The notes under the pieces: model-generated
Seen by the model: the letters and a program-made list of their open reading frames with translations, nothing else
What the model was told of the DNA's origin: nothing
The model's database searches: none
Made by a program: the position numbers and the translations under genes
Shown here: piece by piece, positions 25,641 to 35,442 of the stretch
Numbering within the stretch: position 1 is the first letter of the stretch
How the letters are laid out: each line of letters starts with the position of its first letter
Origin: Actimicrobium sp. CCC2.4
Lineage (GTDB): Bacteria > Pseudomonadota > Gammaproteobacteria > Burkholderiales > Burkholderiaceae_D
Assembly: GCF_034347385.1 (NCBI RefSeq)
Contig: NZ_CP133777.1
Location: 2,976,001-3,040,000, forward strand
Reading direction: 5' to 3'
Length of the DNA stretch: 64,000 nucleotides

Positions 25641-26110
25641 ATCTGCTGATCCGTAAGTGGGAGATGGGCCGGCGGGACTTACCCGATCACCGGCGGAGAG
25701 TGCGAGCATAACAAACATGCGCACGCCCGGCCGACAAAATCAGGCGGAAATGACCGCGTTGCGTTGACTACACCAGCGCTGCCGCAACCGCCCTTTGGCC
25801 GACCAATTTCTCACGATACGAAATGCCGATTTCATATTGCGCGATATCGCCTTAGGATAAACGCGCCAATCCATTTCATTTATTGAAAGCTCATTTCGCA
25901 TTAGAAAATTCACTGCATAAGCCATTGTAAATAAACAGATTAATTTTAGTCATCTGTCTTATATAAGACCTATGCGACTTGAAAAAAAGCCGCTATTATT
26001 CTTGCAAGCAGTCTGGCTTCGACGTCACGTTACTGCTGTCAGTACGTGCTACCTCGAACGCATTTTTTTCAGCACCTTTTTCTCAATCTCTTCACTATTT
26101 AGGAAATGCC
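25641..26110 (+). promoter_or_regulatory. AT-rich upstream region of aceA with a 14-bp perfect palindrome
   Basis: About 470 nt without a supportable gene; a 61-codon frame on the minus strand has no ribosome site. A perfect palindrome, GTCTTATATAAGAC, sits at 25956-25969, 141 nt before the aceA ATG. It has the look of a GntR-family operator, and TATAAG/TATATAAG could double as a -10 element. AGGAAATGCC gives the aceA ribosome site. Confidence 0.5.
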
Positions 26111-27691
26111 ATGTCACAGTACCAAGACGACATCAAAAACATTGCAGGCTTGAAAGAAAAAGAAGGCAGCGCCTGGAACGCGATCAATCCCGAATCGGCG
26201 GCACGCATGCGCACGCAGAATCGCTTCAAGACGGGTCTCGATATCGCCAAGTACACGGCCAAAATCATGCGCGATGACATGGCTGCCTACGATGCCGATT
26301 CCTCCAAGTACACCCAGTCGCTGGGCTGCTGGCACGGTTTTATCGGCCAGCAAAAAATGATTTCGATCAAGAAGCACTTCAATAGCACCGAGCGTCGCTA
26401 CCTGTATCTGTCAGGCTGGATGATTGCGGCGCTGCGCTCCGAGTTCGGCCCGTTGCCTGACCAGTCGATGCACGAGAAGACTGCCGTCGCCGACCTGATC
26501 CGCGAGCTCTACACCTTCCTGCGCCAGGCCGATGCGCGTGAACTGGGCGGCCTGTTCCGCCAGCTCGATAGTGCCGAAGGCGCTGCCAAGCAAGCGATCC
26601 AGAGCCAGATCGACAACTTCATCACCCACGTCGTGCCTATCATTGCCGACATCGATGCCGGTTTCGGCAATGCCGAAGCAACCTACCTGATGGCCAAGCA
26701 ATTGATCGAAGCCGGTGCCTGCTGCATCCAGATCGAAAATCAGGTCTCCGACGAAAAGCAATGCGGACATCAAGACGGCAAAGTCACGGTGCCACACGAA
26801 GACTTCCTCGCCAAAATCCGCGCTGTGCGTTACGCCTTCCTTGAGCTGGGCATCGACGACGGTATCATCGTCGCCCGTACCGACTCGCTCGGCGCCGGCC
26901 TGACCAAGCAGATCGCTGTCACCCGCGAGCCGGGCGATCTGGGCGATCAGTACAATTCCTTCCTCGATGCTGACGAAATCTCGCTCGACCAAATGAGCAA
27001 TGGCGATGTGGTCATCAAACGCGATGGCAAGCTGGTGCGTCCGAAGCGTTTGCCAAGCAACTTGTTCCAGTTCCGCGCCGGCACGGGCGAAGAGCGTTGC
27101 GTGCTCGATTCCATCACCTCGCTGCAAAACGGTGCCGACCTGCTCTGGATCGAAACCGAAAAGCCGCATATCGCCCAGATCGGCGGCATGGTCAGCGCGA
27201 TTCGCAAAGTGATTCCAAACGCCAAGCTGGTCTACAACAATAGCCCGTCGTTCAACTGGACCCTGAATTTCCGCCAGCAGATTTTCGACGGCATGAAAGC
27301 CGCCGGCAAGGATGTCTCGGCCTATGATCGCGCCAAGCTGATGAGCGTCGACTACGACACCACCGAGCTGGCATTGGCTGCCGATGAAAAAATCCGCACT
27401 TTCCAGGCTGACTCAGCCCGCGAAGCCGGCATTTTCCATCACCTGATCACGCTGCCGACCTACCACACCGCTGCCCTGTCGACCGACAACCTGGCCAAGG
27501 ACTATTTTGGCGAACAAGGCATGCTCGGTTATGTGGCCGGTGTTCAGCGCAAGGAAATTCGTCAGGGAATCGCTTGTGTCAAGCATCAGAACATGTCCGG
27601 TTCGGACATTGGCGATGATCACAAGGAGTATTTCAGCGGCGAAGCAGCACTGAAAGCCTCCGGCAAAGACAACACGATGAACCAGTTCTGA
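26111..27691 (+). CDS. aceA: Isocitrate lyase
   Basis: 526 residues, the longer isocitrate lyase class found in pseudomonads and betaproteobacteria. It cleaves isocitrate to succinate and glyoxylate, the first glyoxylate-shunt step. Active-site landmarks: IADIDAGFGNAEATYLM, the catalytic Cys loop DEKQCGHQDGKV, IVARTDSLGA, and NNSPSFNWT. ATG at 26111 follows AGGAAATGCC. A strong terminator follows at 27771-27806. Malate synthase is not in the window. Confidence 0.92.
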   Translation: MSQYQDDIKNIAGLKEKEGSAWNAINPESAARMRTQNRFKTGLDIAKYTAKIMRDDMAAYDADSSKYTQSLGCWHGFIGQQKMISIKKHFNSTERRYLYLSGWMIAALRSEFGPLPDQSMHEKTAVADLIRELYTFLRQADARELGGLFRQLDSAEGAAKQAIQSQIDNFITHVVPIIADIDAGFGNAEATYLMAKQLIEAGACCIQIENQVSDEKQCGHQDGKVTVPHEDFLAKIRAVRYAFLELGIDDGIIVARTDSLGAGLTKQIAVTREPGDLGDQYNSFLDADEISLDQMSNGDVVIKRDGKLVRPKRLPSNLFQFRAGTGEERCVLDSITSLQNGADLLWIETEKPHIAQIGGMVSAIRKVIPNAKLVYNNSPSFNWTLNFRQQIFDGMKAAGKDVSAYDRAKLMSVDYDTTELALAADEKIRTFQADSAREAGIFHHLITLPTYHTAALSTDNLAKDYFGEQGMLGYVAGVQRKEIRQGIACVKHQNMSGSDIGDDHKEYFSGEAALKASGKDNTMNQF

Positions 27692-27770
27692 TTCTCGTTC
27701 GACCCTGCCGGAAAAAGCGGGCGGTGGCGTTCTCCGGTACGGAAACTCCCTGATCCGCCAGCTCTGTCAA

Positions 27771-27806
27771 AACACCCCGATTGCTTGCGCAACCGGGGTG
27801 TTTTTT
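27771..27806 (+). terminator. Intrinsic terminator of aceA
   Basis: Stem AACACCCCG (27771-27779) with CGGGGTGTT (27794-27802), loop containing TTGCGCAA, followed by TTTTTT. It lies 80 nt after the aceA stop, before the convergent DUF6172-like gene. Confidence 0.85.
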
Positions 27807-27864
27807 ATTGGGCGGAGCGATTGCAATCCGGACCGCCGGTATCAGGCGATACCGGACCGTTCTA

Positions 27865-28167
27865 TCAGGAGCGCTTGCCGGTAGGACGGGCTTGCCGGAA
27901 ACCCGGCTTGGAGAGAATTTCGACGTAGGCTTCGGTAGCACCTGCGCCGGCAACGATGTCGAGTTGTGCCGTCAGGGCCGACAGATGAACCGACGCGGCG
28001 GTTTCCTTGCTGGCACCGACGCGGCAATCGAAGTCGATGAAGTCGACACCGTCAGGCAATTCACGACGCTGTTCGCGCTTGATGTACTTGCGGATGTCGT
28101 GTTTGACGGCATCGAGCACGCGGTCGCGGTGCAGACCTTCTTGGGTCAGTGGAAAGATTTTTCTCAT
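27865..28167 (-). CDS. DUF6172-like small conserved protein
   Basis: 100 residues starting MRKIFPLTQEGLHRDRVLD. Segments VKHDIRKYIKREQRRELPDGVDFIDFDCRVG fit a conserved small-protein family of proteobacteria with unknown function. The ATG at 28167 is preferred over an upstream start at 28194 because the family begins at this point. Divergent from the exonuclease gene, with 78 nt between starts. The family name is from memory. Confidence 0.6.
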   Translation of the reverse strand: MRKIFPLTQEGLHRDRVLDAVKHDIRKYIKREQRRELPDGVDFIDFDCRVGASKETAASVHLSALTAQLDIVAGAGATEAYVEILSKPGFRQARPTGKRS

Positions 28168-28245
28168 GGCGATTCGGGAACGCTTGCGGCGCATACAGTG
28201 GATTGAAGGGCGCGATTATACGCGACGGGTTATCCTGAGCGCCTT

Positions 28246-28851
28246 ATGACGACACCCCGCGAACCCCACCCCGTACCGAGCAAGGAAGACATTGCCTTGC
28301 TTGCACCTTTTGACCGTCTCGGGCTCGATCAAATCGTGCTGGTCAGGACGGCCGGCCAGGCCCGCGAGGCCTGCGCTGCCCTGCTCGACAGCCCGGTCTG
28401 GGGCTTCGATACCGAGTCACGACCAACCTTTTTCAAGGATCAGGTATCCGACGGTCCGCACATCGTCCAGCTCGCAACGCGGCACCGGGCCTGGGTATTC
28501 CAGCTGAGCGATCCGGACTGCGTGGCGCAAGTTTCGGCGCTGCTGGCCAGCCCCAAACATGTGAAAGCCGGCTTCGGACTAGGCGACGATACCCGCCGCA
28601 TTCTCTCGAAACTGGGCGTTACGCCGGCTGCGGTGCTGGACCTGAACAGCATCTTTCGGGCGCGCGGTTATCGCAAGGATATGGGTGTCAAGGGAGCGGT
28701 AGCGGTCCTGTTCAACCGACGCTTCATGAAGTCAAAAAAAGCCGCGACCTCGAACTGGGCCAACCCTAAGCTGACCGATGCACAAGTGCTCTACGCGGCC
28801 AATGATGCGTATGGCGCGGCCCGTGTGCACGATGCGCTGGGCCTGGACTGA
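28246..28851 (+). CDS. 3'-5' exonuclease of the DEDD (RNase D-like) fold
   Basis: 201 residues. The three DEDD exonuclease motifs are present: FDTESRP (ExoI, about 51-57), GLGDDTRRI (ExoII, about 110-118), and YAANDAYGAARV (ExoIII with Tyr, about 183-194). There is no HRDC or polymerase domain. Acts on DNA or RNA 3' ends; which is unclear. Its stop overlaps the start of the hydratase gene (TGATG), and it heads a three-gene coupled set with the hydratase and SNF2 helicase. Confidence 0.8.
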   Translation: MTTPREPHPVPSKEDIALLAPFDRLGLDQIVLVRTAGQAREACAALLDSPVWGFDTESRPTFFKDQVSDGPHIVQLATRHRAWVFQLSDPDCVAQVSALLASPKHVKAGFGLGDDTRRILSKLGVTPAAVLDLNSIFRARGYRKDMGVKGAVAVLFNRRFMKSKKAATSNWANPKLTDAQVLYAANDAYGAARVHDALGLD

Positions 28852-29618
28852 TGCCCTCCCCTGCAGCAATGACGATGGCGGCGATCGACTTGGCGGCAAC
28901 CGAACTGGTGAATCGCCGGCGCGCTAACCGGCAAGGCGACGCGCTACCGGAGCACTGCCGTCCGGCCGATGTCGCCGCAGCGCTGGCAATCCAGCGCGCC
29001 GTCACGCGCCAGCTCGGCGCGGTAATCGGCGGGTGGAAATGTGCATTGCCCTCGCCCGGAAAACTGGTGCTGGCACCGCTCTACCGGCATGCCATCCACA
29101 CGATCAGTCCCTGTCCGGTGCGGGTGCGCGGCGATGGCATCGTGCGCGTCGAACCAGAACTGGCCTATGTTCTTGGCCGCGACTTGCCGGTGCGCGATCA
29201 ACCGTATGCGCCGGCAGAGATCGACAGCGCCATCGCGCACACGCACCTGGCACTCGAACTGCTCGAGAGCCGCTACACCGACCATCACGCCGTCGGCTTC
29301 CTCGACAATCTTGCTGACGGACTGGTCAACTTTGGACTGTTCCTCGGCCCGCTCGTTGATGACGATGCCGGCAGCGGCGAACTGGCACTGCAGGTTGACG
29401 GCACCCTCGTGCCCGGCCGCCATCCCGACGGCAATCCGCGCCTGCCACTGTGCTGGCTGGCGAACGCGCTGCACAGCCAGGGCGACTACTTGCGCGCCGG
29501 GCAAGTGGTGATCACCGGCTCGTATGCCGGCAGCGTGCCGCTGGCGACCGGCGTGCCGGTGCAGATTCGCTACGGCGCACTCGGTACCTTGTCGGTTTCC
29601 TTTGCGGCGGATGACTGA
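28851..29618 (+). CDS. 2-keto-4-pentenoate hydratase / fumarylacetoacetase-family protein
   Basis: 255 residues. Pattern of MhpD-type hydratases: RRANRQGDALPEHC near the N-terminus, GGWKCALPSPGK, VEPELAYVLGRDL (metal-binding Glu pair), and ALELLESRYT. These enzymes hydrate 2-hydroxy-dienoates after ring cleavage, but no other aromatic-catabolism gene is nearby, so the substrate is open. It overlaps the exonuclease stop and its own stop overlaps the helicase start. Confidence 0.7.
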   Translation: MPSPAAMTMAAIDLAATELVNRRRANRQGDALPEHCRPADVAAALAIQRAVTRQLGAVIGGWKCALPSPGKLVLAPLYRHAIHTISPCPVRVRGDGIVRVEPELAYVLGRDLPVRDQPYAPAEIDSAIAHTHLALELLESRYTDHHAVGFLDNLADGLVNFGLFLGPLVDDDAGSGELALQVDGTLVPGRHPDGNPRLPLCWLANALHSQGDYLRAGQVVITGSYAGSVPLATGVPVQIRYGALGTLSVSFAADD

Positions 29619-32085
29619 GCCCGCCGCTGTCGCCGGTGTGTTCCGTCCCCGGCTGACGCTGCACACACTGACCCGCGGCGATGGCTTGCTGGGAATGCGG
29701 CCGACCGGCCTGTTCGGTCCGCGCGGCGGCAGCGTGACGGTGGCGCGGATCGACTGGACCTATGCAACGGCGTCCGGCCTGCGCTGGCAGATCGCCGCCC
29801 CCACCGCACTGCTGAATCGTCGTCCGGCCGGCATGCCGCCGGTATTTGACGAGACCGGTCAGCATATCGTGCTACTGCGCGACTTTGATGCCGAGGCCGA
29901 TGCGCTGGACCGCATTCTCGAACTGGGTTTTCATGCCCTGCCGGCCAGAGCGTTGCAATGGCGCAGCGATAGCACGCTACCCGCCAGCGAGCCGCTGTGG
30001 AGCCTGCTGCAGGAGTCGTTCTTTGGCGATTTCTGGGCCGAGCAATTGCCGGGATTGCAGGAATTGGGCTGGCGCGTGGTCGTCATGCCGGGCTTCGCGC
30101 ACGAAAGCGTCCCTGTCGAGGCATGGCATCTGGTGGTCAATCCGGCCAACGGCGACGTGCTCGGCAAGGAAGTCGCGGCGCCGCTGCGACGCCGCGCCAA
30201 TGGCGTCGTCGCGCTGGCCGGGCCGGCCAATGCCGGTTCGTGGCTGCTGTCGCTGGGCGTCGAGATCAATGGCGAACTGCTCGACCTCGTGCCAATGCTA
30301 GCGCTGCTGCTCAAGCAGGACCGGCGCTGGCTCAATGCCGCACTGATCGCCCGGATCGACGATGCGGCGCTGATCCGCTTGCGCGCACCGGGCGGCAAGC
30401 GCATCGATGCGCTGGCCGCGCCACTCAAGGCCATCGTCAGCAGCATGCTCGATTTGCTGACCGATCCGCGCCGCAAGGAAGGACCGCTGCCGCTGTCATC
30501 GTGGGATGCCGAACGGCTGGAGCAATTGCGCACCAGCCTGCTGGAATCGCAAGCCGAGCGCGCCGGTCCGCATGGCGTCTGGCAATTGCAGGGTCGCGAC
30601 GGCTTGCAACAACTGGTGCAGCGCTTGTCGGCAGTCGGCGGCGTCGCACCGGTGAGCGCACCGGCAGGCCTGGGCGTGACCTTGCGGCCGTATCAATTGC
30701 ATGGCGTCGCGTGGCTACAATACCTGCGCGCCCACGACCTTGCCGGCATCCTGGCCGACGACATGGGACTGGGCAAAACCGCCCAGGCGCTGGCGCATTT
30801 GCTGATCGAAAAGCAGGCCGGCCGGCTGGTCAATCCGGCGCTGGTGGTGCTGCCGACGTCGCTGCTGTTCAACTGGCAAGCGGAAGCCGCGCGGATGGCA
30901 CCGGACCTGCGCGTGCTGACCTTGCAAGGACCGCAGCGCGATGACGACTTCGGGCGGATGGCCGGGGTCGACATCGTGCTGACCACGTATCCGCTGGTGT
31001 GGCGCGACCTCGATCGCTTGCGGGTGCAAGCCTTCCATTTGCTGATCCTCGATGAAGCACAAAGCGTCAAGAATCCGGCCGGACGCAGCGCCAATGCGAT
31101 CCGCCGGCTGCAGGCGCGACATCGCCTGTGCATCACCGGCACACCGCTTGAAAACCATCTGGGCGAACTCTGGACCCAGTTCGATTTTCTGCTGCCGGGT
31201 TTTCTGGGTAACCAGCGCACTTTCCAGCGGCTGTGGCGCAAGCCCATCGAAATCAATGGCGAGACCATCCGGGCGCAATTGCTGGCGCAGCGCGTGCGTC
31301 CGTTCATCCTGCGCCGGTGCAAAAGCGACGTCGCCACCGAGCTGCCCCCACGCATCGACATCATCAAGCGCGTGCAATTGCAGGGACATCAGCGCGACCT
31401 GTACGAGAGCGTGCGGGTGGCCTGCGACGAACAGGTGCGCCGGGTACTGGCCCGCAAGGGCTTTCGCAGCGGACAGATCACGATCCTCGATGCCTTGCTG
31501 AAGTTGCGCCAGGTGTGCTGCGATCCCTATCTGCTGAAAGGTCCGGCAATGGTGCCGGCCATGGAGCGCGCCAAGCTCGAATTGCTGCGCGACCTGATGC
31601 CGGGACTGGTGGCCGAAGGACGCCGCATGCTGGTGTTTTCGCAGTTCACCGAATTGCTGGCGCTGGTGCAAACCGAACTCGATGCGCTGGACTTGCCGTG
31701 GCTGGCCCTGACCGGTGCTACGCCGGTCGGGCAGCGCGGTGCAGTCGTCGCCGCCTTTCAGGAGCGACAAGTGCCGATTCTGCTGATCAGCCTGAAAGCC
31801 GGCGGTGTCGGCCTGAATCTGACAGCGGCCGACACCGTGATCCATCTCGATCCGTGGTGGAATCCGGCGGTGGAAGAACAAGCCACAGCACGCGCGCACC
31901 GCATCGGCCAGACGCAGACGGTGCTGGTCTACAAGCTGATCGTCGAAGGCAGCATTGAGGAACGCATCCTGGCCTTACAGGCCCGCAAGGCGGCGCTGGC
32001 CGACGGCGTCATCGGCAGCGATGCGGCATTTACGGCCAAGTTTAATGACGTTGATTTGCAGGCCTTGCTGGCACCGCTGGCCTGA
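29611..32085 (+). CDS. SNF2-family DNA helicase/translocase
   Basis: 824 residues from the ATG at 29611, which overlaps the hydratase stop. N-terminal 330 residues are a family-specific region without a SWIM zinc finger. The ATPase core follows: ADDMGLGKTAQAL (Walker A), DEAQ box in LILDEAQSVKN, ITGTPLENHLGELW, then the C-terminal lobe with LVFSQFTELLAL, LISLKAGGVGLNLTAAD and ATARAHRIGQTQTV. Likely remodels DNA-protein complexes using ATP. The partner exonuclease upstream suggests DNA metabolism. Confidence 0.88.
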   Translation: MTEPAAVAGVFRPRLTLHTLTRGDGLLGMRPTGLFGPRGGSVTVARIDWTYATASGLRWQIAAPTALLNRRPAGMPPVFDETGQHIVLLRDFDAEADALDRILELGFHALPARALQWRSDSTLPASEPLWSLLQESFFGDFWAEQLPGLQELGWRVVVMPGFAHESVPVEAWHLVVNPANGDVLGKEVAAPLRRRANGVVALAGPANAGSWLLSLGVEINGELLDLVPMLALLLKQDRRWLNAALIARIDDAALIRLRAPGGKRIDALAAPLKAIVSSMLDLLTDPRRKEGPLPLSSWDAERLEQLRTSLLESQAERAGPHGVWQLQGRDGLQQLVQRLSAVGGVAPVSAPAGLGVTLRPYQLHGVAWLQYLRAHDLAGILADDMGLGKTAQALAHLLIEKQAGRLVNPALVVLPTSLLFNWQAEAARMAPDLRVLTLQGPQRDDDFGRMAGVDIVLTTYPLVWRDLDRLRVQAFHLLILDEAQSVKNPAGRSANAIRRLQARHRLCITGTPLENHLGELWTQFDFLLPGFLGNQRTFQRLWRKPIEINGETIRAQLLAQRVRPFILRRCKSDVATELPPRIDIIKRVQLQGHQRDLYESVRVACDEQVRRVLARKGFRSGQITILDALLKLRQVCCDPYLLKGPAMVPAMERAKLELLRDLMPGLVAEGRRMLVFSQFTELLALVQTELDALDLPWLALTGATPVGQRGAVVAAFQERQVPILLISLKAGGVGLNLTAADTVIHLDPWWNPAVEEQATARAHRIGQTQTVLVYKLIVEGSIEERILALQARKAALADGVIGSDAAFTAKFNDVDLQALLAPLA

Positions 32086-32097
32086 CGGCAGCGGCGC

Positions 32098-32898
32098 TTA
32101 TTGCATCCGGATGAAGGCATCTTCGGCCGGAAATTTGGCGCGCAGCCATTCACCATCCATCAGCAAGGCGTGCACCAGATCTTCCGGCAAATCATCGAGT
32201 GCCTCGACGGTCGCATGCGGGGTATCGGCCAGCAATCCAGACAGATGGACAATCGCCGCGAGACGCGAAAACGGCCTGTGCGACAAGGGATCGAATGATT
32301 GCTGCAGCGCCGTCACGATCTCGACGGGGAAGTTCCAGCGCCGCGCCAGTTCACCGGTAATCTGGCCTTCGGAAAAACCGGACAAGTCTTTTTCGCGCTC
32401 CCAGCGACCACCGGGGATATGCGGCATTTTTTCGATTTCTTTCAAGATGACCGGATCGGCCTGGCCGATCAGTAATTCGCCCAGACGCAGCATCATGCCG
32501 GTGAGCCAGGCTTGCTGCGGATCGGCACCGATGCCTTTTGCCATCCATTGCGCATAGCCGGCAGTAGCCATGCTGGTGCTCCAGAATTCACGCGGATCCA
32601 GACCCGGCAGCAACGGAAATGCGTCGCACAGGCACGATGCCATCGAGAGTGTGCGCACCTTGGCCATTCCCACCAGCGAAATTGCGTCATCGATCGAACT
32701 GACGCCGCGCGGCAAACCGAATGCCGCGCTATTGGCCAGTCGCAGCAGCTTGGCCGTTAGCGCCGGATCGCGGGCGATGATGTCACTGACTTGCTGAACT
32801 GAACTGTTGTCGTTATTCAGGGTGTTGATCAGTGCATGGGCCACCTCGGACAGCGTGGGCAACTTGACGTTGGAAAAAAAGAAATCGAGCGTAGGCAT
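32098..32898 (-). CDS. HDOD domain signalling protein
   Basis: 266 residues dominated by an HDOD domain: LPTLSEVAHALINTLNN, IARDPALTAKLLRLANSAAFG, and VGMAKVRTLSMASCL. HDOD proteins lack the HD catalytic residues and act as scaffolds in signalling, often with c-di-GMP or two-component genes, as here with a diguanylate cyclase immediately upstream on the same strand (185-nt gap). No enzymatic motif is visible. Confidence 0.8.
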   Translation of the reverse strand: MPTLDFFFSNVKLPTLSEVAHALINTLNNDNSSVQQVSDIIARDPALTAKLLRLANSAAFGLPRGVSSIDDAISLVGMAKVRTLSMASCLCDAFPLLPGLDPREFWSTSMATAGYAQWMAKGIGADPQQAWLTGMMLRLGELLIGQADPVILKEIEKMPHIPGGRWEREKDLSGFSEGQITGELARRWNFPVEIVTALQQSFDPLSHRPFSRLAAIVHLSGLLADTPHATVEALDDLPEDLVHALLMDGEWLRAKFPAEDAFIRMQ

Positions 32899-33083
32899 GA
32901 TCGTTCCCTGATGACTTCATTGGCGGCACCCGGCCGCGTTCCGGCACAACACCAGCTTAAGGTCGTCGAGCTTCACCGTGCGGGCGCGAAGAGTCAGTAA
33001 AGGTCTTCGGAAAACTATTCATTGGTGGATGCCGGAGCGTGCGCGGGGCAGCGAGGTGCCTGGCAGGCGAGGCAGGAAGCCCC

Positions 33084-34667
33084 TTATTCGGCGCTGACGA
33101 CGCGGTTCTTTCCTGCGCGCTTGGCTTGATACAACGCCGTATCTGCCCGCTTGAGCATGCCGACCTGATCTTCATTTCCTTTGCGCAGCGCCACCCCGGC
33201 GCTGAACGTGATCAGGATGCGCTCGTTGTTATGCATAAAAATCCGCTTCGTGAGTTCGCGCTGCAGCCGGGTCACGGTCTGGGTGGCGGCATCCATCGTG
33301 GTATCGGGCAACAGAATCAGAAACTCTTCGCCGCCAAAGCGGGCCAGCACATCCATCGTGCGCAGCGTGTCCTTGATCACACGCACCAGATACACCAGCG
33401 CTTCATCGCCGGCAACATGGCCATGGGTATCGTTGAGTCGCTTGAAATCGTCCAGATCGAGCATGGCAATGCACAGCGGCGACTTGCGCCTGTCGGCACG
33501 GGCCAGTTCGCGATCGAAGACATCATCGAGGCCGCGCCGGTTCAGGCTGCCGGTCAACTGGTCTTCCCGGACCAGTTCGCTCATCGCCGCCAGCTGTGAT
33601 TCAAGATCATGGATGCGCTGTTCGGCCGCTTCGCCCGCCTGCCGCGCAACAATCATGTCATCGCGTGACTGCAAGGCATCGTATTGCGCCTGGCGGGTAT
33701 CGCGCATCACGTCCTCGAGGATCGCATTGAGTGTCGTGATGTCGCTGGCCTGGCTGATTTTCTGGGAATAGGCGTCGATTTTTTCGTGATAATCACCGGT
33801 GCTGGTGGCCAGTACGCCAAGGCGGTCGATGAAGGTGATCATCATGTTTTTGACGGTGACCTTGGCTTCGGTCAGGCTGTGTCTGAGCGTGCCTTGCTTG
33901 TAGATCACATCCTTCATGTCGCGCGTGGCATCCTGCAGCGCGTGATGGTTGATCGGCCCCGACAACAACTGGTGCACGCTATCGATCTGGCCATGCAACC
34001 AGCTGTCTTCTTCTGTCAGTCCGCTGATATTTTCCAGCAATAGCCGGAACAGACGCAGCAGCAGTTCCTGTTCTTCGGCGACGTCGCCGGCGCGCATTTC
34101 GATCTTGAAGCACAGCTGGCGCAACCGGATCCCGATTTCATCGAGGCTATCCTCGCTCTGTGCGTCCTTGACCGCACGTCCTAGCAATTCGGCTTCGTCG
34201 GCCAATTCCGGCGAGGTGCTGAGCAACGCCGCCACTGCCAGCAACAAAGTGCGCGACAGCAGATCGCGCAGCAGGCGCGGCTGGCGATCATCCGGCACGA
34301 CGCTGGCAACTGCGATGGCAGCAGGCGCCGCTTGCGTGCGATCAAAACGGGTCAGGTGCGCGGTGGTCAGCGCGGACAGGGCGCTGGTGTAGGCAGTCCA
34401 GTCACGCGCGCTGGCGGCCAGTTCAAAACGCTTGCCAAAACCGTTGATGTCATCGAGTTCGGTAGCAAGCAGGTGCAAGGCGCTGGCAAATTGAATCAAG
34501 GTATTTTCGGCGCTCGGTCCGGCACCGGTGCCGGCGATTTCTTCGTAGACCTGACGATAGGCATCCGGCGTTGGTGCCATCTTGCGCACCGCTAGCTGCC
34601 GGAAGGCTTCGCGCGCCAGCTCGGCGGGATTAGCCACCGCGGGTTCGGGATTGTCTTTGGGTTTCAT
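33084..34667 (-). CDS. Diguanylate cyclase (GGDEF domain, soluble)
   Basis: 527 residues. About 360 N-terminal residues are helical with coiled-coil stretches and no membrane segment; the final 160 are a GGDEF domain with active motif ARFGGEEFLILLP. An inhibitory I-site RxxD (RTMD) is five residues before the motif, so product inhibition is likely. Makes c-di-GMP from two GTP. The N-terminal region has no sensor domain I can name. Confidence 0.85.
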   Translation of the reverse strand: MKPKDNPEPAVANPAELAREAFRQLAVRKMAPTPDAYRQVYEEIAGTGAGPSAENTLIQFASALHLLATELDDINGFGKRFELAASARDWTAYTSALSALTTAHLTRFDRTQAAPAAIAVASVVPDDRQPRLLRDLLSRTLLLAVAALLSTSPELADEAELLGRAVKDAQSEDSLDEIGIRLRQLCFKIEMRAGDVAEEQELLLRLFRLLLENISGLTEEDSWLHGQIDSVHQLLSGPINHHALQDATRDMKDVIYKQGTLRHSLTEAKVTVKNMMITFIDRLGVLATSTGDYHEKIDAYSQKISQASDITTLNAILEDVMRDTRQAQYDALQSRDDMIVARQAGEAAEQRIHDLESQLAAMSELVREDQLTGSLNRRGLDDVFDRELARADRRKSPLCIAMLDLDDFKRLNDTHGHVAGDEALVYLVRVIKDTLRTMDVLARFGGEEFLILLPDTTMDAATQTVTRLQRELTKRIFMHNNERILITFSAGVALRKGNEDQVGMLKRADTALYQAKRAGKNRVVSAE

Positions 34668-34790
34668 GGAGGCGATCCTGCTCGAAAGTCATGTCATGGT
34701 GCCCCGATCTTACACTGAGTAAAAGTTTCCATTCCATTGATTAATGGTTTGTTTTTTTGTTGTGCCGTCTTTTTCAGGTAGACGGCATGG

Positions 34791-35438
34791 TCAATCGACC
34801 AGATGATTTCTGATCGCATAGTGCGTCAGCTCGGCGTTATGGCGCAGTTTCATTTTCTGCAACAGACGCGACCGGTACATGCTGATGGTCTTGACCGACA
34901 GGACCAGTTCGCTGGCAATATCCGACACGGTTTTGCCGGAGGCGATCATGGTCAGCGTCTGGTATTCGCGGTCGGACAGGGTTTCGTGCGGCGGGATCTC
35001 ACGGTCATCGCCGACCTGGTTGGCCAGTTCCTGCGCCAGTTCGGTACTGATGTACTTGCGCCCCGCTGCCACCTGGCGAATCGCATTGACCAGTTCAGCC
35101 GGTGCGCTTTGCTTGTTGAGATAGCCGGAAGCACCGGCTTTCAGGGAGCGGATCGCGTACTGGTCTTCGCGGTGCATCGACAGCATCAGCACTGCGATGG
35201 CAGGACATTCCTTGCGAATCTGCTTGAGCACCTCGATACCGCTGCGGTCCGGCATCGAAATGTCGAGCAACAGCACATGCGCCTCCCCGGCCCGCGCCAG
35301 CTTGACGGCATCGAGACCGTTTTCGGCGGCACCGGCGACGACGATGTCCCTGGTGTCGGCGAGAATCTGCTTGAGCCCTTCACGCACGATGGCGTGATCG
35401 TCCGCGATCAGCACGCGTATCGTTTCTTTTTTATTCAT
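34791..35438 (-). CDS. NarL/FixJ-type response regulator
   Basis: 215 residues: receiver (1-125) with phosphoacceptor Asp59 in LLLDISMPDRSG, and a LuxR-type HTH (about 150-210) with LSDREYQTLTMIASGKTVSDIA and VKTISMYRSRLLQKM. Fourth gene of a tightly linked minus-strand operon, starting 4 nt after the stop of its likely cognate kinase. Probably activates genes in response to a signal sensed by that kinase and perhaps also by the upstream c-di-GMP protein. Confidence 0.88.
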   Translation of the reverse strand: MNKKETIRVLIADDHAIVREGLKQILADTRDIVVAGAAENGLDAVKLARAGEAHVLLLDISMPDRSGIEVLKQIRKECPAIAVLMLSMHREDQYAIRSLKAGASGYLNKQSAPAELVNAIRQVAAGRKYISTELAQELANQVGDDREIPPHETLSDREYQTLTMIASGKTVSDIASELVLSVKTISMYRSRLLQKMKLRHNAELTHYAIRNHLVD

Positions 35439-35442
35439 GACG

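Noticed and set aside
25740-25925. 61-codon minus-strand frame upstream of aceA
   Set aside because: No ribosome site, no recognisable pattern, lies in the probable aceA regulatory region.
30715-31899. 394-codon minus-strand frame
   Set aside because: Fully antisense to the SNF2 ATPase core, which has all helicase motifs.
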